The notes under the pieces were generated by a model. The model was not told the origin of the DNA. It was given only the letters and a program-made list of their open reading frames with translations, and searched no databases. A stretch of 64,000 nt of DNA from Paenibacillus marchantiae. Its GTDB lineage: Bacteria; Bacillota; Bacilli; Paenibacillales; Paenibacillaceae. Location of the stretch: assembly GCF_028771845.1 (NCBI RefSeq), contig NZ_CP118270.1, forward strand, positions 558,001 to 622,000, in the 5' to 3' direction. Position 1 is the stretch's first letter, and each line of letters opens with the position of its first letter. Made by a program: the position numbers and the translations under genes. Below, one piece after another: positions 1 to 9,747 of the stretch.

Positions 1-1
1 T

Positions 2-1798
2 GGACCTTATTCTGATCCGCTCACACTAGAAATTGGACCACGTTCTTCCACGTTTCACGATGATGTAACCTTGACGTTTATCGTACCGATCATGGAAAAC
101 GGCCGTTACATCGGTTCCCTGTGCAGTCGTGTACCTAATGATGTATTGGGCGATCTGATCCAGCGTGAATCAGGCCACATCTACCCTGATTCGGGGGATA
201 ATTATCTTTTTATGGCTGAATCAAAACTGCGGCCCACGCTTCAACCCGGGACTGCCCTGTCCCGCAGCCGCTTCGAGGATCATACATTCACCCATGGGGA
301 GAATCTGAAAGACGGCGTAACCACCGAATGGGGCGTTGTATCTGTTAAAGAACATACCGAATTGGAACTGATGTTTACCGATCCTTCTACCAACGAACTT
401 CATCCCGGTGTAGCGAATACCATTCGCAATGGCTCCAATCTGTTTGTGGCTTTTCCGGGTTATTCAGACTATCGTCATATATCAGTTATTGGAAAAGGCA
501 TCACGTTCCAGCTTCCCCACTGTCCGGATCTGTGGGGCATGATGTGTGAAGGCGATTTGGAGGAAGTGTATCGGATACGCAGCATTGGCTGGCGCCAATT
601 CAAGCAGCATAGCTTGTACATCCTGTTGTCAGGCATTGCGGGAGCTGCACTTGTATATGCGCTGACTGGAAGTGCATGGAGCGCAGCAGCCATCGCTGCC
701 TTTAATTTCATCTATGGATTCCTGACTGCAAGCCAGCTGCAACGAAAACATGTTCAACGGGGCCATGAGGATTTGCGCCGCATTAGCCGCTTTATTCGGA
801 TTAACGCCGAAGGCAAAGGGGATCTGACTCAGCGTCTGGACACGTCGGCTTTTGCCCAGGATGAATCAGGTGAACTGGCGAAATGGATCAACAATATGAT
901 CGACTCTCTGGAAGGAATTATGCTCAAGGTACAGCTTGCCACCGTGGATGTGATGAACAACCAGCACCAGATGCGGGCGTCAACGGAAACTACACAGGGA
1001 ACAACCGAACGTGTAAATCTCAAACTTGGCTCTATGATTCAGGGGATACGCAAGCAGCTTGAGGACCTGGATCAGGCCAAAGTAGCCGCCGACGAAATGC
1101 GCCTCACCTTACAACAGCTTGAAGTGTCGTCCACAGAGCAGATTGACGTTGCCCGCCAGGAAGTGGAGCGTATTGGAGACAAAATGACTCAGATCTCGGG
1201 AGCCGTGTCCGACACCAACCATACGATTCTATCCTTTATGGCGACCATGCAGGATATCTACCGCGCACTTGCTGTCATTGATGAAATTTCGGCACAGACC
1301 AATCTGCTCGCACTAAATGCTTCCATTGAAGCAGCTCATGTTGGCGAACACGGACGTGGATTTGCCGTCGTTGCTGGTGAGATCCGCAAACTTGCAGAAT
1401 TATCCCGTTCCTCCACGGAAGATATTCATCAGATTCTGGATAATATCTCAGTAGCGGCAGGAGCAGCCTCGCAATCCATCAAGGAAGGCGATCAGGTGCT
1501 GGCTGAAGGCACCACGCTTGTTCAGGCTGCTTCGCAGTTACTCCAAAGTGCAACGGCTGAAGAACCCCAAAGAACACAGGTTGTAGATCAGGTCGTGGTA
1601 TTGATGGAGAATATCGCTGCCATCAGCCACAAAAATCGTTCCACGTCTTCGGAGGTGGAAGCCGAGATGGTCGAGCTTATTAACGACATGCTGCACGTTC
1701 AGCATTCATCGCACAATGTCGAAGCCATCACGGTCTTCTTGCAACAGCTTGTGGGACAATTCCAACTGACCCATCCCGATAAAAACGTAATTACCTGA
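2..1798 (+). CDS. Methyl-accepting chemotaxis protein, 5' end outside the window
   Basis: The reading frame is open to the left edge (first full codon at 2, no stop before 71), so the TTG at 71 is an internal codon and the gene is partial. It encodes a transducer that passes a signal to the CheA/CheW array. The visible N-terminal 200 residues are probably the sensor part. They are followed by a hydrophobic hairpin (about residues 201-240 of the visible protein), a HAMP-like segment (about 250-310) and a helical signalling domain. The signalling tip is plain at about 427-465, with the motif [19 protein letters not shown] followed by [16 protein letters not shown]. This is the standard MCP hairpin for binding CheA and CheW. 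The ligand cannot be told. No terminator is obvious before moaA, which begins 119 bases later. Confident on family; the true N-terminus is unknown. Confidence 0.93.
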   Translation, partial: GPYSDPLTLEIGPRSSTFHDDVTLTFIVPIMENGRYIGSLCSRVPNDVLGDLIQRESGHIYPDSGDNYLFMAESKLRPTLQPGTALSRSRFEDHTFTHGENLKDGVTTEWGVVSVKEHTELELMFTDPSTNELHPGVANTIRNGSNLFVAFPGYSDYRHISVIGKGITFQLPHCPDLWGMMCEGDLEEVYRIRSIGWRQFKQHSLYILLSGIAGAALVYALTGSAWSAAAIAAFNFIYGFLTASQLQRKHVQRGHEDLRRISRFIRINAEGKGDLTQRLDTSAFAQDESGELAKWINNMIDSLEGIMLKVQLATVDVMNNQHQMRASTETTQGTTERVNLKLGSMIQGIRKQLEDLDQAKVAADEMRLTLQQLEVSSTEQIDVARQEVERIGDKMTQISGAVSDTNHTILSFMATMQDIYRALAVIDEISAQTNLLALNASIEAAHVGEHGRGFAVVAGEIRKLAELSRSSTEDIHQILDNISVAAGAASQSIKEGDQVLAEGTTLVQAASQLLQSATAEEPQRTQVVDQVVVLMENIAAISHKNRSTSSEVEAEMVELINDMLHVQHSSHNVEAITVFLQQLVGQFQLTHPDKNVIT

Positions 1799-1917
1799 CG
1801 TCATCATTGACGCGGATTGGAGAAATAGCTAAAATTTGATGCAACTGTTCGTTTAGACATTGTCGGTTCATTTCATATAGAAGCTTTCCAATCTGAATCA
1901 ATGAAAGGGTGGTCTGC

Positions 1918-2919
1918 ATGGAAATGCTCCAGGATTCTTTTGGCAGAATACATGACTACATCCGTATTTCTGTTACGGACCGCTGTAATTTGCGTTGTGT
2001 GTACTGTATGCCTGAAGAAGGCATGGAATTTGCCCCGCATGACCAAATTATGAGCTACGAGGAAATTGCCCAGGTGCTCAAAGTGTTGGCTCCAATGGGA
2101 ATGCGCAAAGTCCGTCTGACCGGAGGCGAGCCTCTGGTACGGAAAGATCTGCATCAACTCGTAAGTATGATCTCGGCCATTGACGGGATTGAAGATATTG
2201 CGTTAACTACCAATGCATTGCTGCTGGACAAACAGGCTCAGGCCCTGAAAGACGCTGGACTGAACCGGATTAACATCAGTCTGGATTCCCTGCAGGCGAG
2301 CCGTTTCTCCATGATTACTCGCGGTGGGGATGTAAATAAGGTGCTGAAAGGCATTGAAGCCGCCACGGCAGTTGGACTTGCTCCGATCAAGCTGAATGTC
2401 GTGTTAATGAAGGGCATCAATGATGATGAGATTAAGGATTTCATTGCCATGACCATAGATCAGCCACTGCATGTACGCTTCATTGAATATATGCCGATTG
2501 GGCAGGCTTCAGATTCATGGCGCAAATCGTATTTGCCGCTGGAAGCAGTCACGGATGTATGCGCCGAGGCTGGCTGGGCGGTGGAAAATACGGCAGGTCC
2601 GGCAGGTAATGGTCCATCACGAAACATGAAGATTGCCGGTTCACAAGGGACATTCGGATTGATCCATCCGGTCAGTGATCACTTCTGTGATAACTGCAAC
2701 CGACTCCGCCTGACAGCAGATGGGCATATCAAAGCTTGTCTGTACTGGTCGGATGAATACAACGTTCGCCGCTTCGTAGATGCCCCCGATGCTATGGCAG
2801 CTCTCTTCCTCAAAGCGCTTGGCACCAAACCGAAGAATCATGAAATGGCGCTTGCCCTGGAGCAGAAAATGCAAAGTCATACACCGACGGTACGACGCAT
2901 GTCCCAAATCGGCGGATAG
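1918..2919 (+). CDS. moaA: GTP 3',8-cyclase MoaA, molybdenum cofactor biosynthesis
   Basis: Radical SAM enzyme that turns GTP into 3',8-cyclo-GTP, the first step of molybdopterin synthesis, in the cytoplasm. From ATG 1918 the radical-SAM cluster motif is C23-x3-C27-x2-C30 ([10 protein letters not shown]). A second iron-sulfur cluster site lies near the C-terminus ([10 protein letters not shown] followed by a third Cys in KACLY), and the protein ends in the typical Gly-Gly. At 333 residues it has the usual length. I chose ATG 1918 over GTG 1909 because AAAGGGTGG sits about 6 bases before it. It stands alone here, but mobA at 16.0-16.6 kb and a molybdopterin oxidoreductase at 36.6-38.7 kb are relevant partners. 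A strong terminator follows. Confidence 0.96.
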   Translation: MEMLQDSFGRIHDYIRISVTDRCNLRCVYCMPEEGMEFAPHDQIMSYEEIAQVLKVLAPMGMRKVRLTGGEPLVRKDLHQLVSMISAIDGIEDIALTTNALLLDKQAQALKDAGLNRINISLDSLQASRFSMITRGGDVNKVLKGIEAATAVGLAPIKLNVVLMKGINDDEIKDFIAMTIDQPLHVRFIEYMPIGQASDSWRKSYLPLEAVTDVCAEAGWAVENTAGPAGNGPSRNMKIAGSQGTFGLIHPVSDHFCDNCNRLRLTADGHIKACLYWSDEYNVRRFVDAPDAMAALFLKALGTKPKNHEMALALEQKMQSHTPTVRRMSQIGG

Positions 2920-3242
2920 GCAAGCGTGATCTGGCGGGTACCTGCTCATCGTTTAAATGCATCAGAGCAGGAAGAAATAATAAACGTAAGCACCCGATAT
3001 ACTTCTCAAAATACAGCCATTATCGATGTACTAAAAGCTGCTGAGGTCAGATGATCCTCAGCAGCTTTTTTGTCATGTATTTTTCTTTTTTCTAACCTTG
3101 TTGATCAATTTTCCTGATTCCAAGATTAAAATAAAATTAATCTGTCATATGTCCTCTTTAGCCCTTCAAGAATCCCGCAATTCTGACGATGAATATACAA
3201 TACATCACGATAATACGCACACATATATAGGAGTTGATCCAA
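2920..3242. other. Intergenic region between moaA and the soluble chemoreceptor
   Basis: About 320 bases without a supportable gene. It holds the moaA terminator and then an AT-rich stretch (3073-3230) that presumably carries the promoter of the following gene. I could not assign a confident -35/-10 pair. Confidence 0.6.
3033..3072 (+). terminator. Rho-independent terminator after moaA
   Basis: The arms AAAGCTGCTGAGG and CCTCAGCAGCTTT pair perfectly around a 9-base loop, and the hairpin runs into six T residues. Confidence 0.93.
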
Positions 3243-4079
3243 TTGAATATTGTTGAAGCACTTGTTGCAGCAAGCCCGTATTTTAAAATCATGCTCAAGG
3301 AAAATGATTTGATGATTGCTGTTACCGATATGGAGCAGTTCCGGTATTACGTACGGAGCGAAGATCTTGATTTGGGTATCAAGGCTGGAGATCCGATCTC
3401 ACTTGAAGATCCTACACTACGCCGGGCACTTATCCATGGTGAGACTTCAGCCAATCGTATTGAAGCGCATCATTACGGGACTCCCATTAACTCTGCGGCT
3501 ACCCCGCTTCGCGATGAAGCAGGCCAGATCGTAGGTGCATTGGCCATTGGATTTTCGCTCAAAAACGAGGAAAAACTGGGGCACTTCACCGAATTGATCG
3601 GAGAAATCAGCGGTAAGTTAACCGATATGGTTCAGACCGTAGCTGCTCAGTCCCAGCAACTGACCGCTTCATCTTCACAGATTTTGGACAACACACGGAT
3701 GGCGGTGCAAAATTCCAGTGAAGTCACCAAGGTAGCTTCATTCATTCGTGAAATTTCGGAGCAGACGAACCTGCTAGGTCTGAATGCTGCCATTGAAGCG
3801 GCTCGAGCAGGAGAAGCAGGAGCCGGCTTTGGCGTTGTTGCTACCGAAGTACGCAAATTATCTACCGGAACCAAAGAAGCTACAGTGAACATTGAACGCT
3901 CCTTGAAGGAAGTACAGCATTCCATTCGTCAAATGGAACAGGAGATTACCTCCATCGCCCAATCCAGTAATCAGCAAGCCGAACTCGTCACCGAGTTCAG
4001 CGAGGTCATTGATCAACTGAACAACGCATCCAAGGATCTCAAGTCTTTCATTGAATCCATGCTATTGAAGGCAGAATAA
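3243..4079 (+). CDS. Soluble (cytoplasmic) methyl-accepting chemotaxis protein, YfmS-like
   Basis: A short chemoreceptor of 278 residues without membrane segments. The N-terminal half (about 1-115) is a small sensor domain of alpha/beta character. The second half is an MCP helical hairpin with the tip motif [20 protein letters not shown] and [13 protein letters not shown], which binds CheA/CheW. Size and layout resemble the soluble receptor YfmS of Bacillus subtilis, so I infer that it senses an intracellular signal. I chose TTG 3243 over TTG 3234 because TAGGAG ends at 3233: spacing to 3243 is 9 bases, while 3234 directly abuts the site. A terminator shared with the convergent exporter follows. 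Confidence 0.88.
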   Translation: MNIVEALVAASPYFKIMLKENDLMIAVTDMEQFRYYVRSEDLDLGIKAGDPISLEDPTLRRALIHGETSANRIEAHHYGTPINSAATPLRDEAGQIVGALAIGFSLKNEEKLGHFTELIGEISGKLTDMVQTVAAQSQQLTASSSQILDNTRMAVQNSSEVTKVASFIREISEQTNLLGLNAAIEAARAGEAGAGFGVVATEVRKLSTGTKEATVNIERSLKEVQHSIRQMEQEITSIAQSSNQQAELVTEFSEVIDQLNNASKDLKSFIESMLLKAE

Positions 4080-4126
4080 GATAGAATACTCATTTGGCGC
4101 ATTAAGTATAAGGCCAGCATATAAAC

Positions 4127-4160
4127 AATCCCCGCACGCTTAACGTGAGGGGATTCTTTT
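4127..4160. terminator. Bidirectional terminator between the chemoreceptor and the LysE-type gene
   Basis: Arms AATCCCCgCACG and CGTGaGGGGATT close a 5-base loop and are followed by CTTTTCTATTTTT on the plus strand. It lies between two convergent genes. Confidence 0.88.
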
Positions 4161-4166
4161 CTATTT

Positions 4167-4775
4167 TTACGATAGAATCAGCTTCCACAGCATCATGCCC
4201 GCCATTCCGACCATGACTACAGCGGACAACCGATTGAAGAAAACACTGACCCGGCCTGTACGGTCTGTTCTACCTACTAGCCTGCCTGCACCCGCCAGTC
4301 CCAGAAACCATACCCATGATACTACTGCCGCCGTTATCGCAAAATAAAAACGTGTGACCCCTTCGTATTGAAGCGAACTGGTTCCGATTACGGCTACCGT
4401 GTCCAGCAGAGCATGCGGGTTAAGCAAGGAAACGGAAGCAGCAAAAGCGATCTGCCTTCCCGCAGATAGCACTGCTGCTGAACTATTCGCAGGCCCGGAA
4501 GACTTCCAAATGCTCCATGCCATATAGAGCAAAAACACACTCCCTCCTGCATACAATACATTCGCCAGCACCGGCCATTGCAGTAAAATGAGGGACACCC
4601 CTCCGACGGCTGCTCCAATCAACAACGTATCACTGAGTCCTGCGGTTACTATCGCTGGCAGCGCCCGTGCATAACTTCGCTGACTCATGCCCTGATTAAA
4701 AATAAATACATTTTGTACACCGAGTGGCAAAATCAGGCCAAATGCCAGCACCACCGCGTGAATAATTACCCCCAT
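4167..4775 (-). CDS. LysE/ArgO-family amino-acid exporter
   Basis: Membrane protein of 202 residues with about six hydrophobic helices. The N-terminal pattern LPLGVQNVFIFNQG is typical of the LysE/ArgO exporter family, which pumps basic or other amino acids out of the cell. The start ATG at 4775 is preceded by GGGGGATG. The gene is divergent from a MocR-type regulator (4933), an arrangement in which the regulator commonly controls its neighbour. Inference: the regulator controls this exporter. The amino acid exported cannot be read from the sequence. Confidence 0.88.
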   Translation of the reverse strand: MGVIIHAVVLAFGLILPLGVQNVFIFNQGMSQRSYARALPAIVTAGLSDTLLIGAAVGGVSLILLQWPVLANVLYAGGSVFLLYMAWSIWKSSGPANSSAAVLSAGRQIAFAASVSLLNPHALLDTVAVIGTSSLQYEGVTRFYFAITAAVVSWVWFLGLAGAGRLVGRTDRTGRVSVFFNRLSAVVMVGMAGMMLWKLILS

Positions 4776-4932
4776 CGTTCATCCCCCTTAGACATGTCTC
4801 CATAATAGTAGAGATAACGTCAGGCGTAACCAACCACTTGGATGGCATTGGACCCAACCAAATGATATAGTGTTCAAAATAAAAGAAAACGTAAATCCCA
4901 TCACTCATTCTATAAAGGAGGCAAACCTGCCC

Positions 4933-6420
4933 ATGAATCGTTCCGATTCTCGACAGGGGGGCAGCTGGAAGCCGGACCCGTCCCATTCCCTACCTCTGTA
5001 CCGACAGATTGAAGTCTATATCAGCGAGAAAATTACTGCCGGCGAATGGACAGCAGGATATCGGCTTCCTTCACAACGAACACTGGCTCAATCCATGGGT
5101 GTAAATCGCAGCACGCTGGTTACTGCATTGGAAAATCTGGCCGCCGCAGGCATGATTGAAGGCAGACATGGTGGCGGAACCTATGTCTGCGGCTCTGGCT
5201 GGCATGCGCTGGCTCACGGAGCCATGCCCAACTGGGAGGAAGCCATCGAAGAAGGCTGGTATTACCCCAATCTGCCAGAGGTACAGCAGATTAACCGGGC
5301 TGAGTTCCAGCCAGGCATCATCAGGCTTGGTACAGGTGAGCTTGCACCTGAGCTGATGCCCCAGGAGGCTTTTAACGACCTCCTCCTTGCTCTATCCAGC
5401 CGTCCTCGTACACTAAACTACCTCGAACCTCAGGGTAGTCTGGAGCTCCGTCAGGCTTTGTCCGTTTACTTGCAAGAAAGTGGTATCCAAGCCTCCCCTG
5501 ACTCCATTCTGATCGTATCCGGCTCTCTTCAGGCACTGCACCTTATTTCAGTTGGGCTTCTGCCCCGCGGATCGGCAGTTCTGCTGGAGAAACCATCTTA
5601 TCTGTACTCCATTCATGCCTTCCAATCCGCCGGATTGAAAATGAGTGGCATTCCGATGGATGCCGAAGGCTTACACACTCCGCGTCTGGAAGATGCCGTA
5701 CAGAACAATGCAAACAGGGACAGCATCTCACTGCTCTATACGATTCCGAGCTTCCACAATCCTACTGGCTCCGTCATGAGTGACAGCCGCCGGGAAGAAA
5801 TTCTCGCCACAGCACGAAACACTGGCATCTCCATATTGGAGGATGCCGCTTACAGCGACCTGTGGCTGGACGAGCTCCCGCCGCCAGCGCTGAAGGCGCG
5901 TGATAAAGAAGGACGGGTGCTGCACATGGGCACCTTGTCCAAGGCGGTGAGCCCCGGTCTGCGCCTCGGCTGGCTGGTTGGGCCGGAGCCGGTCATCCGT
6001 CGCCTCGCAGACATCAAGATGCAGACGGATTATGGCACTAGCTCCCTCGCTCAGGAGGCTGCTGCACTCTGGTTTGCCGATGGATACCACGAGCAGCATA
6101 TGGATCGCCTGCGGCCAGAACTGCGCAGACGCAGAGACTTCATGATCCAGCTTCTGCAACGCGATTTCGCTGAACTCGCCGAGTGGAGCATACCTGCCGG
6201 AGGCTTTTATATCTGGCTCCGATTTACCGTCAGTCCTCTTTCCATTCGCGAACTGTTCCATGCCTGTCTGGAGAATCATGTGCTGATTCATCCGGGTTAT
6301 CTTTATGACCGCCTAGATGCGGAGCACATTCGTCTGTCCTATGCCTATGCTTCACCGGATGAGATGGAGCGGGGCCTTCACCTTCTGGCACAGACAGTCA
6401 AAAAGCTGATGACATCATGA
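4933..6420 (+). CDS. MocR-type transcriptional regulator (GntR winged helix fused to a PLP aminotransferase-like domain)
   Basis: The protein has a GntR winged helix at about residues 20-85 (LPLYRQIEVYISEKI, then LPSQRTLAQSMGVNRSTL), a linker, and a fold-type I aminotransferase-like domain from about 110 to the end. The PLP-binding lysine is in TLSKAVSPGLRLGW, and SFHNPTGSVMS is the typical NPTG motif. MocR/PdxR/GabR proteins use PLP or a PLP-amino-acid adduct as effector. ATG 4933 is preceded by AAAGGAGGC at 10 bases and is preferred over the upstream GTG 4870. That gives 495 residues, normal for the family. It is divergent from the LysE-type exporter. Most likely target: the shared 4776-4932 promoter region. 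Confidence 0.92.
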   Translation: MNRSDSRQGGSWKPDPSHSLPLYRQIEVYISEKITAGEWTAGYRLPSQRTLAQSMGVNRSTLVTALENLAAAGMIEGRHGGGTYVCGSGWHALAHGAMPNWEEAIEEGWYYPNLPEVQQINRAEFQPGIIRLGTGELAPELMPQEAFNDLLLALSSRPRTLNYLEPQGSLELRQALSVYLQESGIQASPDSILIVSGSLQALHLISVGLLPRGSAVLLEKPSYLYSIHAFQSAGLKMSGIPMDAEGLHTPRLEDAVQNNANRDSISLLYTIPSFHNPTGSVMSDSRREEILATARNTGISILEDAAYSDLWLDELPPPALKARDKEGRVLHMGTLSKAVSPGLRLGWLVGPEPVIRRLADIKMQTDYGTSSLAQEAAALWFADGYHEQHMDRLRPELRRRRDFMIQLLQRDFAELAEWSIPAGGFYIWLRFTVSPLSIRELFHACLENHVLIHPGYLYDRLDAEHIRLSYAYASPDEMERGLHLLAQTVKKLMTS

Positions 6421-6425
6421 AATGA

Positions 6426-6480
6426 AAGAACCGCCTTGATCGTAAGGAGTGACATCCCTCCGATCATGGCGGTTCTTTTG
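6426..6480. terminator. Bidirectional terminator between the MocR gene and the sugar ABC operon
   Basis: The arms AAGAACCGCCtTGATCG and CGATCAtGGCGGTTCTT pair and are followed by TTTTG on the plus strand. Both flanking genes converge on it. Confidence 0.85.
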
Positions 6481-6535
6481 AGTTTTTGTATTCATGAGAC
6501 AGATACATCTCGTCTAGATCGCAGGCAGGTTTTCC

Positions 6536-7363
6536 TTACCCTTTTACCGCACCCTCTGCAATCCCCTCCATGATGAACTTTTGGAAGAACGCATAGATGA
6601 GAACCACCGGAATAGCGGTCAGTACCAGGGAGGATAGAATCAACGGCCATTCCTTATTGTACTCGCCAAACAGCATGTTCGTGGACAGAATCAGCGTATA
6701 ACGATTTACATCCGTCAGCATGAGTAGTGGCAACAGGAAGTCATTCCATATCCACAGGAAGTCCAAGATGGCGATGGTGACCGTAATTGGCAGCAACAAT
6801 GGGAAGATGATCTGGAAGAACGTCTGGAACTCATTACATCCATCCATCTGTGCCGATTCTTCCAATTCACGCGGGATGGACTTAACAAACCCGTGATACA
6901 GGAAGATCGCCATGTTCACACCAAGTCCGATATAGATCAGGGCCAATCCGTATGTGCTACCTTGAACGTGAAGTCCTTTGGCAACCCGTGTCAGCGGAAT
7001 CATGATCGAGTGAAAAGGAACGAGCATGGATGCCACGAACAGGAAGAAGATCAGGTTGCTCAATCTGCCTGAAGTACGCGACAGCTTGTATCCGGCCAAT
7101 GAAGCGCAGAATACAATACCCCCAATCCCCAGGAAGGATACAATCGCCGAGTTCAAGGAGCTGCCCAGCAGGTTGATTTTGTTAAATGCATCCGAGTAGT
7201 TTTCCCAATGAAATGTCGTTGGGAGAGCTATAAAAGACTGAAACATTTCGCCTTGTGTTTTGAATGAGTTCACAATCGCCATGTAGATTGGCAGCATTGC
7301 GACGAGGGAGCCCAGCACCAGCAGCAGTCGAATAAGGTAGCTGTTAATTCGTTGCATCCTCAT
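6536..7363 (-). CDS. Carbohydrate ABC transporter permease (MalG type)
   Basis: Inner-membrane subunit of a CUT1-family sugar importer, 275 residues with six predicted helices. The EAA loop that contacts the ATPase is visible as ELEESAQMDGCNEFQTFFQI. The start ATG overlaps the stop of the upstream permease by four bases (ATGA type), so the two are translationally coupled. It is the last gene of the binding protein - permease - permease operon. No ATPase is encoded here; CUT1 systems of Firmicutes usually share an MsmX-type ATPase encoded elsewhere. Confidence 0.94.
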   Translation of the reverse strand: MRMQRINSYLIRLLLVLGSLVAMLPIYMAIVNSFKTQGEMFQSFIALPTTFHWENYSDAFNKINLLGSSLNSAIVSFLGIGGIVFCASLAGYKLSRTSGRLSNLIFFLFVASMLVPFHSIMIPLTRVAKGLHVQGSTYGLALIYIGLGVNMAIFLYHGFVKSIPRELEESAQMDGCNEFQTFFQIIFPLLLPITVTIAILDFLWIWNDFLLPLLMLTDVNRYTLILSTNMLFGEYNKEWPLILSSLVLTAIPVVLIYAFFQKFIMEGIAEGAVKG

Positions 7364-8244
7364 GCTTCCACCTCTTTCTTCTTCATCACCGTAATCTGAA
7401 TGAGCGTGAAGATGAGCACGATGACGAATAACACAACTGACTTGGCACTGGCATATCCGTATCTAAAATTGTTGGAGAATGCCTCTTCATAAATATTCAT
7501 CGTAATGACCTGAGTGGCTCTGCCTGGACCACCACCTGTCAGACCGTACACAACTTCAAATACTTTGAAGGCTCCGTTCAGTGTCAGGAAGAAACAGATC
7601 GTCACGGCATGAGTGATCATCGGTAATACGACATTACGCAGTACCTGGAACGCGTTGGCTCCATCAATAACAGCCGCTTCCTTCAGACTCTTCGGCACAC
7701 CCTGGAGTGCAGCCAGATAGATGATCATCATATACCCAACACCATTCCAGAGCGATACGATCAGGATGGAGTAGAATGAAAATTTCGGATCACCCAGCCA
7801 CTGTTGGTCCAAAAAGGAGACCGCCAACTTCTCGGCCAGCTGCGGCAGCACCTGGGAGAAGATGAATGTCCACATAAAGGCGCTGATGATTGTACTGATC
7901 ATGTTCGGCATGAAAAACAGGGTCCGGAATAACCCCTTGCTGCGCGTCCGTGTCTCAATGAACACGGCGAGCAGCAAGGCAATTCCATTTTGCAGAATCA
8001 GCATAAACACCACATATTTCAACGTGAACCACAGGGAATTCAGAAAGTCGGGATCTTCCTTGAACAGTTCCACGAAGTTCCCCAGACCGATAAAACTGTA
8101 ATCCCGGTTCAGACCATTCCAGTCCGTCAAGCTGTAGAACAAGCCGCTAAATGTGGGATACAGCAGGAAAATGGCATAGATGACAAAGGCAGGCGCAGTG
8201 AACGCTAGCAGCGACAGATACTTCTTGAATACATTCGTAGCCAT
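7360..8244 (-). CDS. Carbohydrate ABC transporter permease (MalF type)
   Basis: First permease subunit of the CUT1 importer, 294 residues. It has six or so hydrophobic helices, with a start like YLSLLAFTAPAFVIYAIFLL and the EAA motif SLKEAAVIDGANAFQVLRN. It follows the binding-protein gene by 78 bases and is coupled to the second permease. A GGGGGAGA ribosome site precedes the ATG at 8244. The substrate is inferred from the neighbourhood (GH42 beta-galactosidase) to be a galactoside-type oligosaccharide. Confidence 0.94.
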   Translation of the reverse strand: MATNVFKKYLSLLAFTAPAFVIYAIFLLYPTFSGLFYSLTDWNGLNRDYSFIGLGNFVELFKEDPDFLNSLWFTLKYVVFMLILQNGIALLLAVFIETRTRSKGLFRTLFFMPNMISTIISAFMWTFIFSQVLPQLAEKLAVSFLDQQWLGDPKFSFYSILIVSLWNGVGYMMIIYLAALQGVPKSLKEAAVIDGANAFQVLRNVVLPMITHAVTICFFLTLNGAFKVFEVVYGLTGGGPGRATQVITMNIYEEAFSNNFRYGYASAKSVVLFVIVLIFTLIQITVMKKKEVEA

Positions 8245-8322
8245 TGGTTCTCCCCCTTTTCACTATAAGCATACTCGCGGAAACGGGGGAACGAAGACCG
8301 TTCTGCCAGCCGTTTCATCTGC

Positions 8323-9603
8323 TTACTTGTTGACTTTGTTGTAGGATTTCCACGCCTTGTCGAGCGCATCAATCACCTGCTGCTGATCCAGTTGTCCGGA
8401 GTAGTAACCTTGCAGCGCTTTGCCTGATTCATCCTTAACCGCTTGAGGAATGGATGGATCCTGATACGCTTTGCCTTCATTAACATATTTCAGGGCATCG
8501 TCTACCCAAGGGAAACTTTTGAAGTCATGAATTTTGGCAACCGGATTGAATTTCAGTGCTTCGTAGAATGCACTTGAGTCCTTGTCATCGAGAACATAGT
8601 TCACGAAGTCGAGTGCCACTTCCTTGTTTTTGCTGGAGGAAGATACGGCCAGTGAAGTCGATGTGCTCAGGTTGATTTTGGTATCATCCGGGTTGTCATT
8701 GATCGGCAGTGGAGCTACGCCGAAGTTGATATCCGGATTGGACTTCAGGATGGTTTCCGCGAACCAAGGTCCTTGAATCCACATTGCTGCTTTGCCTGTT
8801 GCAAAGGCTGCTGAACCATCATCGCCGCCCACTTCGAGTGCTTTCTCCGTTCCATTGGCATTGACGAGATCGAAGATGTCGAACAAGGATTTCATATCCG
8901 AGAAGGAACCTTGATCCTGATTCATCTTATCCAAGAAGTCTTTATGTTCTGACTGAGTCAGTGCACCTACAGTAAGTGGCAGGAACAGTTGCGGAATCCA
9001 GGCTTCTTTGTATGAAAGTTCAAACGGGGTGATGTTGGCTGCTTTCAGCTTTTCCACGACCGCTTTCATTTCCGTCAAAGTTGTAGGTACCTCTATCCCC
9101 TGCTCTTTGAAAATATCCTTATTGTACAGGTATCCCCAAGATAACGTTTCCAAAGGAACGGCCACGACTTTACCCGATGCATCCGTTACGGAAGGCTTAA
9201 CGGAATCCAGTAATTTATCGACAAAAGGTTGACCCGACAGGTCTTCCAGATAACCTGCTTTGCTGAACGGTGGAATTTCATTGACCGCATGAAGTGCGAA
9301 CACGTCCGGTGCATCATTGGAGGCAAGTCGTGTTTTCAGAATCTGAGGCGCATTATCTGCTGGCGGCATCTCCAGTTGTACGTTGACCTCAATATTCTTT
9401 TCGGCTTTCTCCTTGGCTTTGAACTGTTCTATATATTTATCGTAATGTTCTTTCAGCCGCGGCTGTGCAATGAATACTTTGAGGGACACCGTACTGCCCG
9501 ATGCAGTTCCCTCCGTCTTACCATCCGTACCCGCATTGGAACCGCAGCCTGCGAGCAGAACACTCACAAGTACCGCACTTGCTACGCTTTTCCATACTTT
9601 CAT
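8323..9603 (-). CDS. Extracellular sugar-binding lipoprotein of an ABC importer
   Basis: Solute-binding protein of the CUT1 (family 1) type, 426 residues. It has a lipoprotein signal peptide with lipobox LLAGC (lipidated Cys20), followed by a Ser/Gly/Thr linker. The mature part has typical motifs such as FALHAVNEIPPFSKAGYLEDL, FATGKAAMWIQGPW and an ALDKAWKSY end. It is anchored to the outside of the membrane and delivers sugar to the two permeases downstream. ATG 9603 is preceded by GGGAGGTC at a good distance. A cre-like palindrome lies about 60 bases upstream, and the YesN-type regulator gene ends at 9748, so the operon is probably induced by the YesM/YesN pair. Confidence 0.94.
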   Translation of the reverse strand: MKVWKSVASAVLVSVLLAGCGSNAGTDGKTEGTASGSTVSLKVFIAQPRLKEHYDKYIEQFKAKEKAEKNIEVNVQLEMPPADNAPQILKTRLASNDAPDVFALHAVNEIPPFSKAGYLEDLSGQPFVDKLLDSVKPSVTDASGKVVAVPLETLSWGYLYNKDIFKEQGIEVPTTLTEMKAVVEKLKAANITPFELSYKEAWIPQLFLPLTVGALTQSEHKDFLDKMNQDQGSFSDMKSLFDIFDLVNANGTEKALEVGGDDGSAAFATGKAAMWIQGPWFAETILKSNPDINFGVAPLPINDNPDDTKINLSTSTSLAVSSSSKNKEVALDFVNYVLDDKDSSAFYEALKFNPVAKIHDFKSFPWVDDALKYVNEGKAYQDPSIPQAVKDESGKALQGYYSGQLDQQQVIDALDKAWKSYNKVNK

Positions 9604-9662
9604 CTCTTATGACCTCCCGGTGTAACTGGTTTGTCTTTCATAGGATCATTATATATCACGAA

Positions 9663-9677
9663 ATGAAAGCGCTTCAT
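9663..9677. promoter_or_regulatory. cre-like palindromic site upstream of the sugar ABC operon
   Basis: ATGAAAGCGCTTCAT has the central AAGCGCTT palindrome typical of CcpA sites but deviates from the cre consensus in its right arm. It lies 60-75 bases before the binding-protein start. Inference only. Confidence 0.4.
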
Positions 9678-9747
9678 TGGACATTATTAGACTCATTTAT
9701 TGGATTATTTTAAACCTTAATCCAACAGTAAGCTCTCTGTGAACGAA